A stretch of 64,000 nucleotides of DNA from JAOUEA01 sp035249905 (GTDB lineage: Bacteria > Actinomycetota > UBA4738 > HRBIN12): the NCBI GenBank assembly GCA_035249905.1, contig DATFFT010000097.1, positions 31,941-95,940 on the forward strand. Direction: 5' to 3'. Below, one piece after another: positions 26,212 through 33,434 of this stretch. The notes under the pieces were generated by a model. The model had not been told where the DNA came from. It saw only the letters and a program-made list of their open reading frames with translations, and searched no databases. The position numbers were made by a program, and so were the translations under genes. The number at the start of each line of letters is the position of its first letter. The first letter of the stretch is position 1.

Positions 26212-27420
26212 ATGAGCAGTGCGATCCCCTCGTTCCACGATCTCGGTGTTTCCGACGCCGTGATCGACACGCTGGCCGCTCGTGGCATCGAGGAGCCGTT
26301 CCCGATCCAGGTGATGGTCCTCGAGGACGCGACGGCCGGTCGCGACACGCTTGCGAGGTCGAAGACGGGGTCGGGCAAGACCCTGGGATTCGCGATCCCC
26401 ATCGTCGAACGGCTCGACCCGCGGTCTCCACACCGACCCGAGGCGCTGGTGCTCGTGCCCACCCGAGAGCTCGCGACCCAGGTACGCGAAGACTTCGCCG
26501 ACATCGCCAAGGCCAAGGGCCTCAAGGTGAAGGCCGTCTACGGGGGCACCCGTGTGAGCGAGCAGTCCAGAGGCGTCGGTGACGTGCACATCCTGATCGC
26601 CACCCCTGGACGGCTCGACGATCTCGCCCAGCGGAGGTTGGTGCGTCTGGATCGCGTGCGCATCTTCGTGCTGGACGAGGCCGACCGCATGCTCGACATG
26701 GGTTTCCAGCCTCAGGTCGACCGCATCGTCCGGCGGCTGCCGAAGGACCGCCAGACGATGTTCTTCTCGGCCACGCTCGACGGGGCGGTCGGGCGCATCG
26801 CCGAGGTGTACACACGGGACCCGATCCTCCACGAGATCGACTCTGAGGGCAAGACCGTCGAGGAAGCCGATCATCGGTTCGCGCCCGTGGGGGCTCACGA
26901 GAAGCTCGGCACGCTGATCCAGCTCGCGAGGAACGAGGAGCCCGACGGCCTGACGCTCGTGTTCGTCAACACGAAGCGGGCCGTGGACTCGCTCGCGCGA
27001 CAGCTGCGCGCCCAAGGGGTTCCGGCGGTCGCGATGCACGGCGACATGACCCAGCAGGCTCGCGAACGTGCGCTCCGGCGGTTCGAGGACAAGCACGTCG
27101 GCGTGTTGATCGCGACCGACGTCGCCGCGCGCGGGCTCGACCTCGACGACATCACCCTCGTCGTGAACTACGACCCTCCGCAGGACGACAAGGGATACGT
27201 CCATCGGGTCGGACGCACCGCGAGAGCGGGCCGAACAGGTACGAGCGTGACCCTCGTGACCCCCGACCAGCTCGGAGACGTGAGCCGCATGGCCGCCCGC
27301 CTGGACCTGCACGAGGAGTTCGAGCAGGAGGGGATGAAGGTCGCGCCACCGCGCACCGTCTTCAGCGGCAGCGCTCGCGGTCGCCGGTCAGGGTTGCGAG
27401 GACCGAGGCGGCGAAGCTAG
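26212..27420 (+). CDS. DEAD-box RNA helicase
   Basis: The 402-residue protein carries all helicase motifs in order: Q-motif region (FPIQVMVLEDATAGRDTLARS), Walker A SKTGSGKTLGF, PTRELATQV, TPGRLDDL, DEAD in VLDEADRMLDMG, SAT, and in the second RecA domain DVAARGLDLDD and HRVGRTARAGRTG. It unwinds RNA duplexes, typically in ribosome assembly, RNA decay or cold adaptation. The C-terminus is a short Arg/Gly-rich tail likely to bind RNA. TACCCT (26197-26202) sits nine bases before ATG 26212 with no ribosome binding site. The gene is divergent from tkt and overlaps the next convergent gene by four bases. Confidence 0.93.
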   Translation: MSSAIPSFHDLGVSDAVIDTLAARGIEEPFPIQVMVLEDATAGRDTLARSKTGSGKTLGFAIPIVERLDPRSPHRPEALVLVPTRELATQVREDFADIAKAKGLKVKAVYGGTRVSEQSRGVGDVHILIATPGRLDDLAQRRLVRLDRVRIFVLDEADRMLDMGFQPQVDRIVRRLPKDRQTMFFSATLDGAVGRIAEVYTRDPILHEIDSEGKTVEEADHRFAPVGAHEKLGTLIQLARNEEPDGLTLVFVNTKRAVDSLARQLRAQGVPAVAMHGDMTQQARERALRRFEDKHVGVLIATDVAARGLDLDDITLVVNYDPPQDDKGYVHRVGRTARAGRTGTSVTLVTPDQLGDVSRMAARLDLHEEFEQEGMKVAPPRTVFSGSARGRRSGLRGPRRRS

Positions 27421-29672
27421 CCGGCGGCCCCCGCTCCACCGTCGAGCACCTCGAGCCCGGCCCGCCGGTGCATCGCGAGGATCTCGCCCGGGGCGACGGG
27501 CCGCGAGAAATGGAATCCCTGCCCGAGGGTGCATCCCCGATCGGCGAGGAACCGCCACTCGCCCTCGGACTCGATGCCCTCGGCGAGCGGTGTCATGCCG
27601 AGGTTCACGGCGAGCGAGATCATCGCCGACACCATGCTGGCGGCGTCGTGATCCAGGTGGACACCTCTGACGAACGAGCTGTCGATCTTCAGGATGTCCA
27701 CCGGCATGTGCTTCAGGCGAGCGAGCGAGGAGTAGCCGGTGCCGAAGTCGTCGATCGCCAGCTTCAGGCCGCGGTCGTGGATCTCGGTGAGAACGCCGAT
27801 CGTGCGGTCGGGATCGGTCATGGCCGTCGATTCGGTGATCTCGACCGTGACCCTCGAAGGATCGACCCCCGCGATCGCGATCGGGGTCACCATCTTCTCC
27901 ACGAGCTCCTTCTGGAACAGCTGGCGCGGGGACAGGTTGAAGCCCAGCTCGAGCTCGAGGCCCTCCGCGCGCCACTGTGCGTCCTGACGACAGAGCTCCT
28001 CCACGACCCATTCGCCGATGGCCTCGATCAGGCCCATCTCCTCGGCGAGCGGGATGAACTCGCCCGGAGGCACGAGCCCGCCGTTGGGCTCCGGCCATCG
28101 GATCAACGCCTCGACCCCGACCATGCGACCGGAGTCCAGCTCGATCAACGGCTGATAGTGGAGCATCCACTGCTTGCGTTCGACCGCCTTCCGCAGGCGC
28201 GTGGACATCGAGAGCCTCGTCATCGAGTCGCCCGCCTTCTTCGAGTGCATCACGAACTCTCCCGGTCCGTTCCGCTTGGCCTCGAACATGGCGGTCTCGG
28301 CGTTCTTCATCAGGGTCACCGCGTCGTCTGCATCCTGCGGGAACACGGCGATGCCCTGGCTCGCCGTCAGGTAGAGCTCGGTTCCGGCGATCCTGAAGGG
28401 GGCCCGCATCGCCTCCCGGACCCGCAGCGAGACGGTCTCGGCCGCGATCGAGCCGCCGTCCTGGCCACCAGGGACCGGGGGCGTCATGTCCAGGTCCGCG
28501 AGCAGCACGAGGAACTCGTCCCCTCCCGGCCGTGCCACGAGGTCCGTGTCGCGGGTGGCCTCGCGGATGCGCGCGGCGATGACCTTGATGAGCTCGTCTC
28601 CGGTCTCGTGCCCGAGCGAGTCGTTCACGAGCTTGAAGTCGTCGAGATCGACCGAGATCACAGCGACACCGAGTCCGCTCCGGCGGGCACGGGCCAGGGA
28701 CAGCTCGAGCAGCTCGTCGAACATCGCGCGGTTCGGCATGTCGGTCAGCTTGTCGTGGTACGCGAGGTAGGCGATCTGCTCCTCGGCCGCCTTGCGCTCG
28801 GTGATATCGAGCATCACGCCCTGGATCTGTGCCGGCTTCCCGTCGGCGCCCGGCAGCACGATGGCGGAGTCGCGGAACCAGAACACCCGGCCGTCACGCG
28901 CGACGAGCCGGTACTCGTACACGAAGGGCTTGCCGAGCTCACGGCCCCTGAGGTAGGTGTCGACCGCGCGGTCGCGATCGTCCGGGTGCAGCATGCGGGC
29001 CCAGAGAGCGGGATCCCGAACGTACTCCTCGGCCGTGTACCCGAGCAGCGTCTCGATCTGGGGGCTGACGTAGGTCGTGGTCATCCGGTCGTCGGCCACG
29101 TCGACGTAGACGATCGCGGGGATCTGCTCGACGAGCGCGCCGTACTTCGTTCGTGCGTCGTGGAGCTGGCCGCGAGTCGACACGTCCTCCGTGACGTCAC
29201 GCATCATGCCGAGCCAGTACATCGGGACCCCGTGCCCGTCCCTGATCGCCACGCTCTCTTCGTCGATCCACACGACGTGACCATCACGATGGATCGCCCG
29301 ATATCGCGCCCGGTATGGTTCGAACGTCCTCGCCGCCTCGTTGCTCTCCTCGAGGACCTTGTCGCGGTCGCTCGGATGTATCAGTTCGGTCCAGCTATCC
29401 GTGCAGCGCAACCATTCCTCTCGGGTGACGCCCAGCAGCGCCTCGATACCGGGGCTGACGTCGACCATGGCGTCGTCCGGCCCCACGCCGTCGATGTAGA
29501 TCACCGTGGGGAGGTTGTCGACGATGCCCCGATACCTGACCTCCAGGTCCCGCAGCTGGGCCTGGACGTCCGACAGTCCACCGTCGATGCGTGAGGTGAT
29601 CTCACGCGGGAACGACCCCTGCCGCGCCGTCGATACGTTCGTCTTCCGAGCTGCCTGGTCGTCGAGGGTCAC
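27417..29672 (-). CDS. PAS-PAS-GGDEF-EAL cyclic-di-GMP turnover protein
   Basis: This 751-residue soluble protein has a short N-terminal coil, two PAS domains with PAC motifs (about 45-165 and 170-300), a GGDEF domain (about 310-480) and an EAL domain (about 490-740). The synthase site is intact (ARPGGDEFLVLL), with an RxxD inhibitory site (RDTD) five residues before it. The EAL domain keeps EALIRW, NLSPRQL, EITEST, DDFGTGYSSL, KIDSSFV and EGIESEGE, so phosphodiesterase activity is also expected. No transmembrane segment is present, so it senses a cytoplasmic ligand, redox state or light. The start is GTG 29672. Upstream 29673-29856 shows nothing recognisable. Confidence 0.92.
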   Translation of the reverse strand: MTLDDQAARKTNVSTARQGSFPREITSRIDGGLSDVQAQLRDLEVRYRGIVDNLPTVIYIDGVGPDDAMVDVSPGIEALLGVTREEWLRCTDSWTELIHPSDRDKVLEESNEAARTFEPYRARYRAIHRDGHVVWIDEESVAIRDGHGVPMYWLGMMRDVTEDVSTRGQLHDARTKYGALVEQIPAIVYVDVADDRMTTTYVSPQIETLLGYTAEEYVRDPALWARMLHPDDRDRAVDTYLRGRELGKPFVYEYRLVARDGRVFWFRDSAIVLPGADGKPAQIQGVMLDITERKAAEEQIAYLAYHDKLTDMPNRAMFDELLELSLARARRSGLGVAVISVDLDDFKLVNDSLGHETGDELIKVIAARIREATRDTDLVARPGGDEFLVLLADLDMTPPVPGGQDGGSIAAETVSLRVREAMRAPFRIAGTELYLTASQGIAVFPQDADDAVTLMKNAETAMFEAKRNGPGEFVMHSKKAGDSMTRLSMSTRLRKAVERKQWMLHYQPLIELDSGRMVGVEALIRWPEPNGGLVPPGEFIPLAEEMGLIEAIGEWVVEELCRQDAQWRAEGLELELGFNLSPRQLFQKELVEKMVTPIAIAGVDPSRVTVEITESTAMTDPDRTIGVLTEIHDRGLKLAIDDFGTGYSSLARLKHMPVDILKIDSSFVRGVHLDHDAASMVSAMISLAVNLGMTPLAEGIESEGEWRFLADRGCTLGQGFHFSRPVAPGEILAMHRRAGLEVLDGGAGAAG

Positions 29673-29856
29673 GCTGCCTGCCGTTCAGTTCGATGCGGGT
29701 CGCCGAACCGCTGTCCGACGCTCAGTACATCGGCGGAAGCGGCCGAGAGCTTGAACGCCTTGCTTGACTGCAGGCCAGGCGATCTCGCGCCTCAGCACCC
29801 CGTCTCGTCGGGCAGCAGCGGGTCGGAACGCGGGCGCGTACCGACGATCCTCGCTC
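29673..29856. other. Upstream gap of the GGDEF-EAL gene
   Basis: These 184 bases contain no gene or RNA that I can support. They presumably hold the promoter of the GGDEF-EAL gene, but no clear -35/-10 pair stands out. The rest of the 578-base gap before tdh holds a possible decayed lipoprotein gene and the tdh promoter. Confidence 0.3.
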
Positions 29857-30180
29857 CTAATGGCGTGAGTTGATTCGCTCGGGCTGCGTGAGGTCCGGGT
29901 CGCCACGGTAGGCCGAGACGTAGATCCGGCATCCGGCAGGCCGGTACGTTCGCGCCTGGCTCAGCGACCCTTCGGGAAGCCAGGTCTCGAGCGAGCCGCT
30001 ACTCCGCATCGGACGGCGTGAAGCCGCCTTCGTACCTCCATCGCAGCACCAGCTCTCCTGGCTCGCCGCCGCGGGTCGGTGAGGGCGTGGAAGGAGCGTC
30101 CGCGGATCGGGCTCGGCACACGAGGAGCCGAGCGGGGCCAGGAACGCGATGGAAGCGAACCTCCGAAGTCTCTTGGGCGT
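29857..30180 (-). pseudogene. Possible decayed small lipoprotein gene
   Basis: On the minus strand one frame encodes a lipoprotein-like signal, RFASIAFLAPLGSSCAEPDP, around 30160-30100. A second frame then reads APSTPSPTRGGEPGE and ELVLRWRYEGGFTPSDAE up to a TAG at about 30001. The first frame resumes with SGSLETWLPEGSLSQ and RIYVSAYRGDPDLTQPE down to a stop near 29857. Third-position GC is high in each segment in its own frame. This pattern fits a small exported protein broken by two frameshifts, but no start codon or ribosome binding site is clear and the region may be non-coding. Confidence 0.3.
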
Positions 30181-30216
30181 CCCCCGGTTCGGTCCGTGTC
30201 GGACGCATCCGACCCA

Positions 30217-30244
30217 TGGACCGGTTCCCGGTGCAGGGTACCCT
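30217..30244 (+). promoter_or_regulatory. Possible promoter of tdh-kbl
   Basis: TGGACC (30217-30222) and TACCCT (30239-30244) are separated by 16 bases. The -10 ends six bases before GTG 30251, which would make the transcript leaderless if that codon is used. The -35 is weak. Confidence 0.4.
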
Positions 30245-30250
30245 TCGGTC

Positions 30251-31321
30251 GTGGACGGGCTGATGCGGGCGTTGCGCAAGACCCGACGGGGGCCGGGAGC
30301 CGAGCTCGTCGACATACCGATCCCCGAGCCGAAGGACGACGAGGTCCTGGTTCGGGTGCACGCCGCCTCGATCTGCGGCACCGATCTCCACATGCTCGAA
30401 TGGAACGAGTGGGCCGACGGACGCATCGCCGCCGTCCCGATGACGTTCGGTCACGAGGTGGCCGGCACGGTCCACGCCGTCGGCGACGAGGTGCATCACG
30501 TGCAGCCGGGCACCTTCGTCGCCGCGGAGACCCACATCGCGTGCGGTCACTGTTCCACGTGCCAGACAGGTCGGGCCCACATCTGCGAGAACCTGCGCAT
30601 CCTCGGTGTCGACACGGAGGGCGCCTTCGCCGAGTTCGTCGTCGTCCCCTCGAAGAACGCGTGGGTCATCGGCGAGGGCATCGATCCCGACGTGGCCTCG
30701 ATCATGGAGCCCTTCGGCAACGCCGTGCACGCCTCGTTCGGCACGGGTGGGGGCGAGGACATCGCCACGAACTCGGTCGCGGTGATCGGCTGCGGTCCGA
30801 TCGGCATGTTCGCCGTCGGCATCGTGCGGGCGCTGGGCGCGTTCGAGGTCATCGCGATCGAACCGAACGGCTACCGGCGGGGAAAGGCCGCGGCCATGGG
30901 CGCCGACGTGCTCGTGGATCCGGCCGAAGTCGATCCGGTCGAGGCCGTGCTCGAGCAGACGAGTGGGGTGGGCGCCGAGGTCGTGCTCGAGATGAGCGGG
31001 AACAGCCTGGCGATCGATCAGGGCACCCGCATGCTGGCGCGGGGCGGCCGCATGTCGTTGCTCGGATTGCCCGACGCAGCGGTCTCGTTGGACCTGAACG
31101 ACCAGGTGATCTTCAAGGAAGCTCGGCTGCAAGGCATCACGGGGCGGGAGATGTTCCGGACGTGGCAGCAGACGACGACGCTCCTCTCGACGGGCAGGGT
31201 CGACGTCACACCGGTGATCACGCACAGGTTCCCGCTCGATCGGTGGCAGGAGGCGTTCGATGCGACGGCGTCGGGCAGCTCCGGGAAGGTGATCCTCGTG
31301 CCCGACGGCACGGAGAGATGA
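30251..31321 (+). CDS. tdh: L-threonine 3-dehydrogenase
   Basis: This zinc-dependent medium-chain dehydrogenase (356 residues from GTG 30251; ATG 30263 is an alternative that aligns better with the family start) oxidises threonine to 2-amino-3-ketobutyrate with NAD. The catalytic-zinc motif is SICGTDLHMLEWNEWA plus GHEVAGTV. The structural zinc site is CGHCSTCQTGRAHIC, with four cysteines. The NAD fold contains VAVIGCGPIGMFAVG. SICGTDLH...WNEW is characteristic of Tdh rather than general alcohol dehydrogenases. The next gene, kbl, completes the pathway. Its end lies in a three-copy 26-base repeat. Confidence 0.9.
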   Translation: MDGLMRALRKTRRGPGAELVDIPIPEPKDDEVLVRVHAASICGTDLHMLEWNEWADGRIAAVPMTFGHEVAGTVHAVGDEVHHVQPGTFVAAETHIACGHCSTCQTGRAHICENLRILGVDTEGAFAEFVVVPSKNAWVIGEGIDPDVASIMEPFGNAVHASFGTGGGEDIATNSVAVIGCGPIGMFAVGIVRALGAFEVIAIEPNGYRRGKAAAMGADVLVDPAEVDPVEAVLEQTSGVGAEVVLEMSGNSLAIDQGTRMLARGGRMSLLGLPDAAVSLDLNDQVIFKEARLQGITGREMFRTWQQTTTLLSTGRVDVTPVITHRFPLDRWQEAFDATASGSSGKVILVPDGTER

Positions 31322-31372
31322 TCGTGCCGAACGGCGCGGAGAGCTGATCGTGTCCAACAACACGGAGACAGG
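31295..31372 (+). repeat. Three imperfect 26-base tandem repeats at the tdh/kbl junction
   Basis: Copies at 31295-31320, 31321-31346 and 31347-31372 share the pattern (A/C)TCGTG, then CC or TCC, AAC or GAC, and CGGAGA near the end. Each copy carries a GGAGA ribosome-binding-like sequence followed at the start of the next copy by ATCGTG. The first copy ends tdh, the second spans the gap, and the third starts kbl. The duplication has multiplied the translation start region between the two genes. Confidence 0.7.
31318..31347 (+). CDS. Nine-codon mini-ORF between tdh and kbl
   Basis: ATG 31318 overlaps the tdh stop as ATGA and has GGAGAG directly before it, perhaps too close for good initiation. 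The frame reads MIVPNGAES and stops with TGA at 31345-31347, two bases before the kbl GTG. It was produced by the tandem repeat. If translated, it would pass ribosomes from tdh to kbl. It may equally be an accident of the duplication. Confidence 0.25.
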   Translation: MIVPNGAES

Positions 31373-32567
31373 AGGAGGGCACCGCTCGATGTCCGCGCTC
31401 GACTACTTGAAGGAAGAGCTGGCGACGCTCGAACGTGACGGTCTGTTGCTGCACCCCCGAACCCTGGAAGGTCCCCAGGGTGCACGGGCACGCTACGACG
31501 GCCGCGACGTGATCAACCTGGCGTCGAACAACTACCTCGGTCTCGCCAACCATCCCCGGCTGAACGAGGCGGCCGCTCGAGCTGCGAAGGAGTACGGCGC
31601 CGGTTCGGGCGCGGTGCGCACGATCGCGGGCCAGATGACGATGCATCGCGACCTGGAGTCGAGGTTCGCCGCCTTCAAGCACGCCGACGCCGCCTTGATG
31701 TTCCAGTCGGGATTCACCTCGAACTCCGGCGCGGTCGCTGCGATCCTCACGAAGGAGGACGTCATCGTGTCGGACCGGCTGAACCACGCCTCGATCATCG
31801 ACGGCGCCCGTCTCTCGCGCGCGGAGATCGCGGTCTTCGACCACCGCGACGCCGGACACGCCGACCGACTGTTGACCGAGACATCGCGGCCGGGGCGACG
31901 CCAGCTGTTGATCACCGACGGCGTCTTCTCGATGGACGGCGACATCGCGCCGCTCCCCGACCTCGTCGAGGTCGCCGAGCGACACGGGGCGATCATGATG
32001 GTCGACGATGCCCATGCGAGCGGCGTGCTCGGCGCCGGGGGTGCGGGCACGGTCGATCACTTCGGGTTGCACGGGCGGGTCGACATCCAGGTGGGCACGC
32101 TCTCCAAGGCGATCGGGGTGCTCGGAGGGTTCATCGCCGGCCCGGTTCACCTGATCGAGTGGTTGCAGAACCGGGGTCGTCCGTACCTGTTCTCGACGAG
32201 CGCGCCGCCGCCGGTCGTGGCCGCCTGCATCGCCGCCCTCGACGTACTCGGCGACGAGCCCGAGCGTCTCCAGCGACTGTGGTCCAACACCGAGTCGTTC
32301 AAGGCGGGCCTGCACGAGCTCGGCTTCGACACGGGGGAGAGCCAGACGCCGATCACCCCGGTGATCACCGGTGACGAAGAGCGAACGCAGCGATTCGCGG
32401 TCCGGCTGTTCGAGGAAGGTGTGTTCTGCCCGGCGATCGTGTTCCCGACGGTCGGCAAGGGGTCGGCGCGCGTCCGTACGATCGTCACCGCGGATCACAC
32501 CGAGGACGATCTGCGCACGGCCTTGGAGGTGTTCGGCCGGGTGGGGACGGAGCTGGGGTTGCGCTGA
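31350..32567 (+). CDS. kbl: Glycine C-acetyltransferase (2-amino-3-ketobutyrate CoA ligase)
   Basis: This PLP enzyme (405 residues from GTG 31350; ATG 31389, with GGAGGAGGGC upstream, gives a version starting MSALDYLKEEL) splits 2-amino-3-ketobutyrate with CoA into glycine and acetyl-CoA. It is an alpha-oxoamine synthase: VINLASNNYLGLANHP, GSGAVRTIAGQM, the PLP-stacking histidine in SDRLNHASIIDG, MVDDAHASGVLG, and the Schiff-base lysine in VGTLSKAIGVLGG. The mix of motifs and the neighbour tdh point to Kbl rather than BioF or ALA synthase. Tdh and Kbl together convert threonine to glycine and acetyl-CoA. Confidence 0.93.
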   Translation: MSNNTETGGGHRSMSALDYLKEELATLERDGLLLHPRTLEGPQGARARYDGRDVINLASNNYLGLANHPRLNEAAARAAKEYGAGSGAVRTIAGQMTMHRDLESRFAAFKHADAALMFQSGFTSNSGAVAAILTKEDVIVSDRLNHASIIDGARLSRAEIAVFDHRDAGHADRLLTETSRPGRRQLLITDGVFSMDGDIAPLPDLVEVAERHGAIMMVDDAHASGVLGAGGAGTVDHFGLHGRVDIQVGTLSKAIGVLGGFIAGPVHLIEWLQNRGRPYLFSTSAPPPVVAACIAALDVLGDEPERLQRLWSNTESFKAGLHELGFDTGESQTPITPVITGDEERTQRFAVRLFEEGVFCPAIVFPTVGKGSARVRTIVTADHTEDDLRTALEVFGRVGTELGLR

Positions 32568-32573
32568 GGTCGT

Positions 32574-33296
32574 TCAGCTCGTCGACGTGACGACCCGCGC
32601 CTGGATGCCGGCCAACAACAGGTCGAGGCCGAAGTCGAACTGCTCGTCGGGGTCGCATTCAGCGAGATGCGGCAGCGCGGCGACGAGGCACGGCACCTGG
32701 TCCGCAGACAGGTGCCGTGCGAACTGCTCATCGGGAAGCTTCGCGTTCACCGCGTCGAGATCGACGGTCTTGCCGCCCCGGCTGGTGCCGGCAGAGAACA
32801 TCGCGCCGACCTCCATCATCACGACGCCCATGATGTAGCCGCCCAGGACGTTGAAGACGAGGACGCCCTCGCGGGGGTCCATGCCGGTGCGTGTGATGAC
32901 CCGGAGGGCGAACTCCATGGGCATCAAGGCCTCGAGCTCGGTCATCGGGCGCTGTCGCTCCGCCCAGAGCGCGATCACGTTGGGGTGCTGCCGCAACACA
33001 CGGCGCCATTCACGAGCGCCGTCGCGCGCGACCTCGATCCACGGCCGGTCCTCGTTCGGATAGCGGAAGTCGCACATCACCATCGCGCAGACGCCGTCGA
33101 GCAGATCGTCCTTGTCGCGAACGTAGTGGTAGAGCGACATCGCCTCGACACCCACGTCGCGAGCGACCCGCCGCATCGAGACGGCCTCGAGACCTTCCTC
33201 GTCCATGATGTGCATCGCCGCCTCGACGATGCGTTCCCGCGTGAGTCGCTCCCGCGGAAGCGCTTGGGCCTTCGCCTTTCGGTTCCTTGCGGACAT
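32574..33296 (-). CDS. TetR family repressor, likely controlling the MMPL exporter
   Basis: The 240-residue protein starts at ATG 33296 behind GGTGGAG. Residues 18-65 hold the TetR helix-turn-helix (LTRERIVEAAMHIMDEEGLEAV, then MRRVARDVGVEAMSLYHYVRDKDDLLDG), and the remainder is a TetR_C-like ligand domain (WRRVLRQHPNVIALW, FNVLGGYIMGVVMMEVG). It is transcribed divergently from the MMPL transporter, and a two-arm inverted repeat lies between them over both promoters. This is the classic layout of a drug- or lipid-responsive local repressor. The ligand is unknown. Confidence 0.9.
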   Translation of the reverse strand: MSARNRKAKAQALPRERLTRERIVEAAMHIMDEEGLEAVSMRRVARDVGVEAMSLYHYVRDKDDLLDGVCAMVMCDFRYPNEDRPWIEVARDGAREWRRVLRQHPNVIALWAERQRPMTELEALMPMEFALRVITRTGMDPREGVLVFNVLGGYIMGVVMMEVGAMFSAGTSRGGKTVDLDAVNAKLPDEQFARHLSADQVPCLVAALPHLAECDPDEQFDFGLDLLLAGIQARVVTSTS

Positions 33297-33333
33297 CTCC
33301 ACCCGTTCCTCGAACGTTCGCGTGATCTCGGGG

Positions 33334-33394
33334 TTGACAGGCTTACGGTGTATGCCTATTCTCCCGTACATCGTAAGCATACACCGTACGTCAA
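33334..33394. promoter_or_regulatory. Divergent TetR/MMPL promoters with an 11-base operator repeat
   Basis: Forward, TTGACA (33334-33339), a 17-base spacer and TATTCT (33357-33362) form a near-consensus promoter for the MMPL gene. ACGGTGTATGC (33345-33355), inside that spacer, is repeated as its exact inverse GCATACACCGT (33377-33387). The second arm abuts a reverse-strand -35, TTGACG (33394-33389), for the TetR gene. GCTTACG and CGTAAGC flank the arms as a further inverted pair. A TetR dimer on each arm would block both promoters. Confidence 0.8.
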
Positions 33395-33434
33395 CGTCGG
33401 CTGTGAGCCGGCGCAAGAAGGGGGGGAACGCCGG

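Noticed and set aside
24404..26215. 603-codon plus-strand frame opposite transketolase
   Set aside because: Antisense artefact; transketolase motifs lie on the minus strand in the right order.
27468..29594. 708-codon plus-strand frame opposite the GGDEF-EAL gene
   Set aside because: No domain or start signal; the complementary strand encodes a full PAS-PAS-GGDEF-EAL protein.
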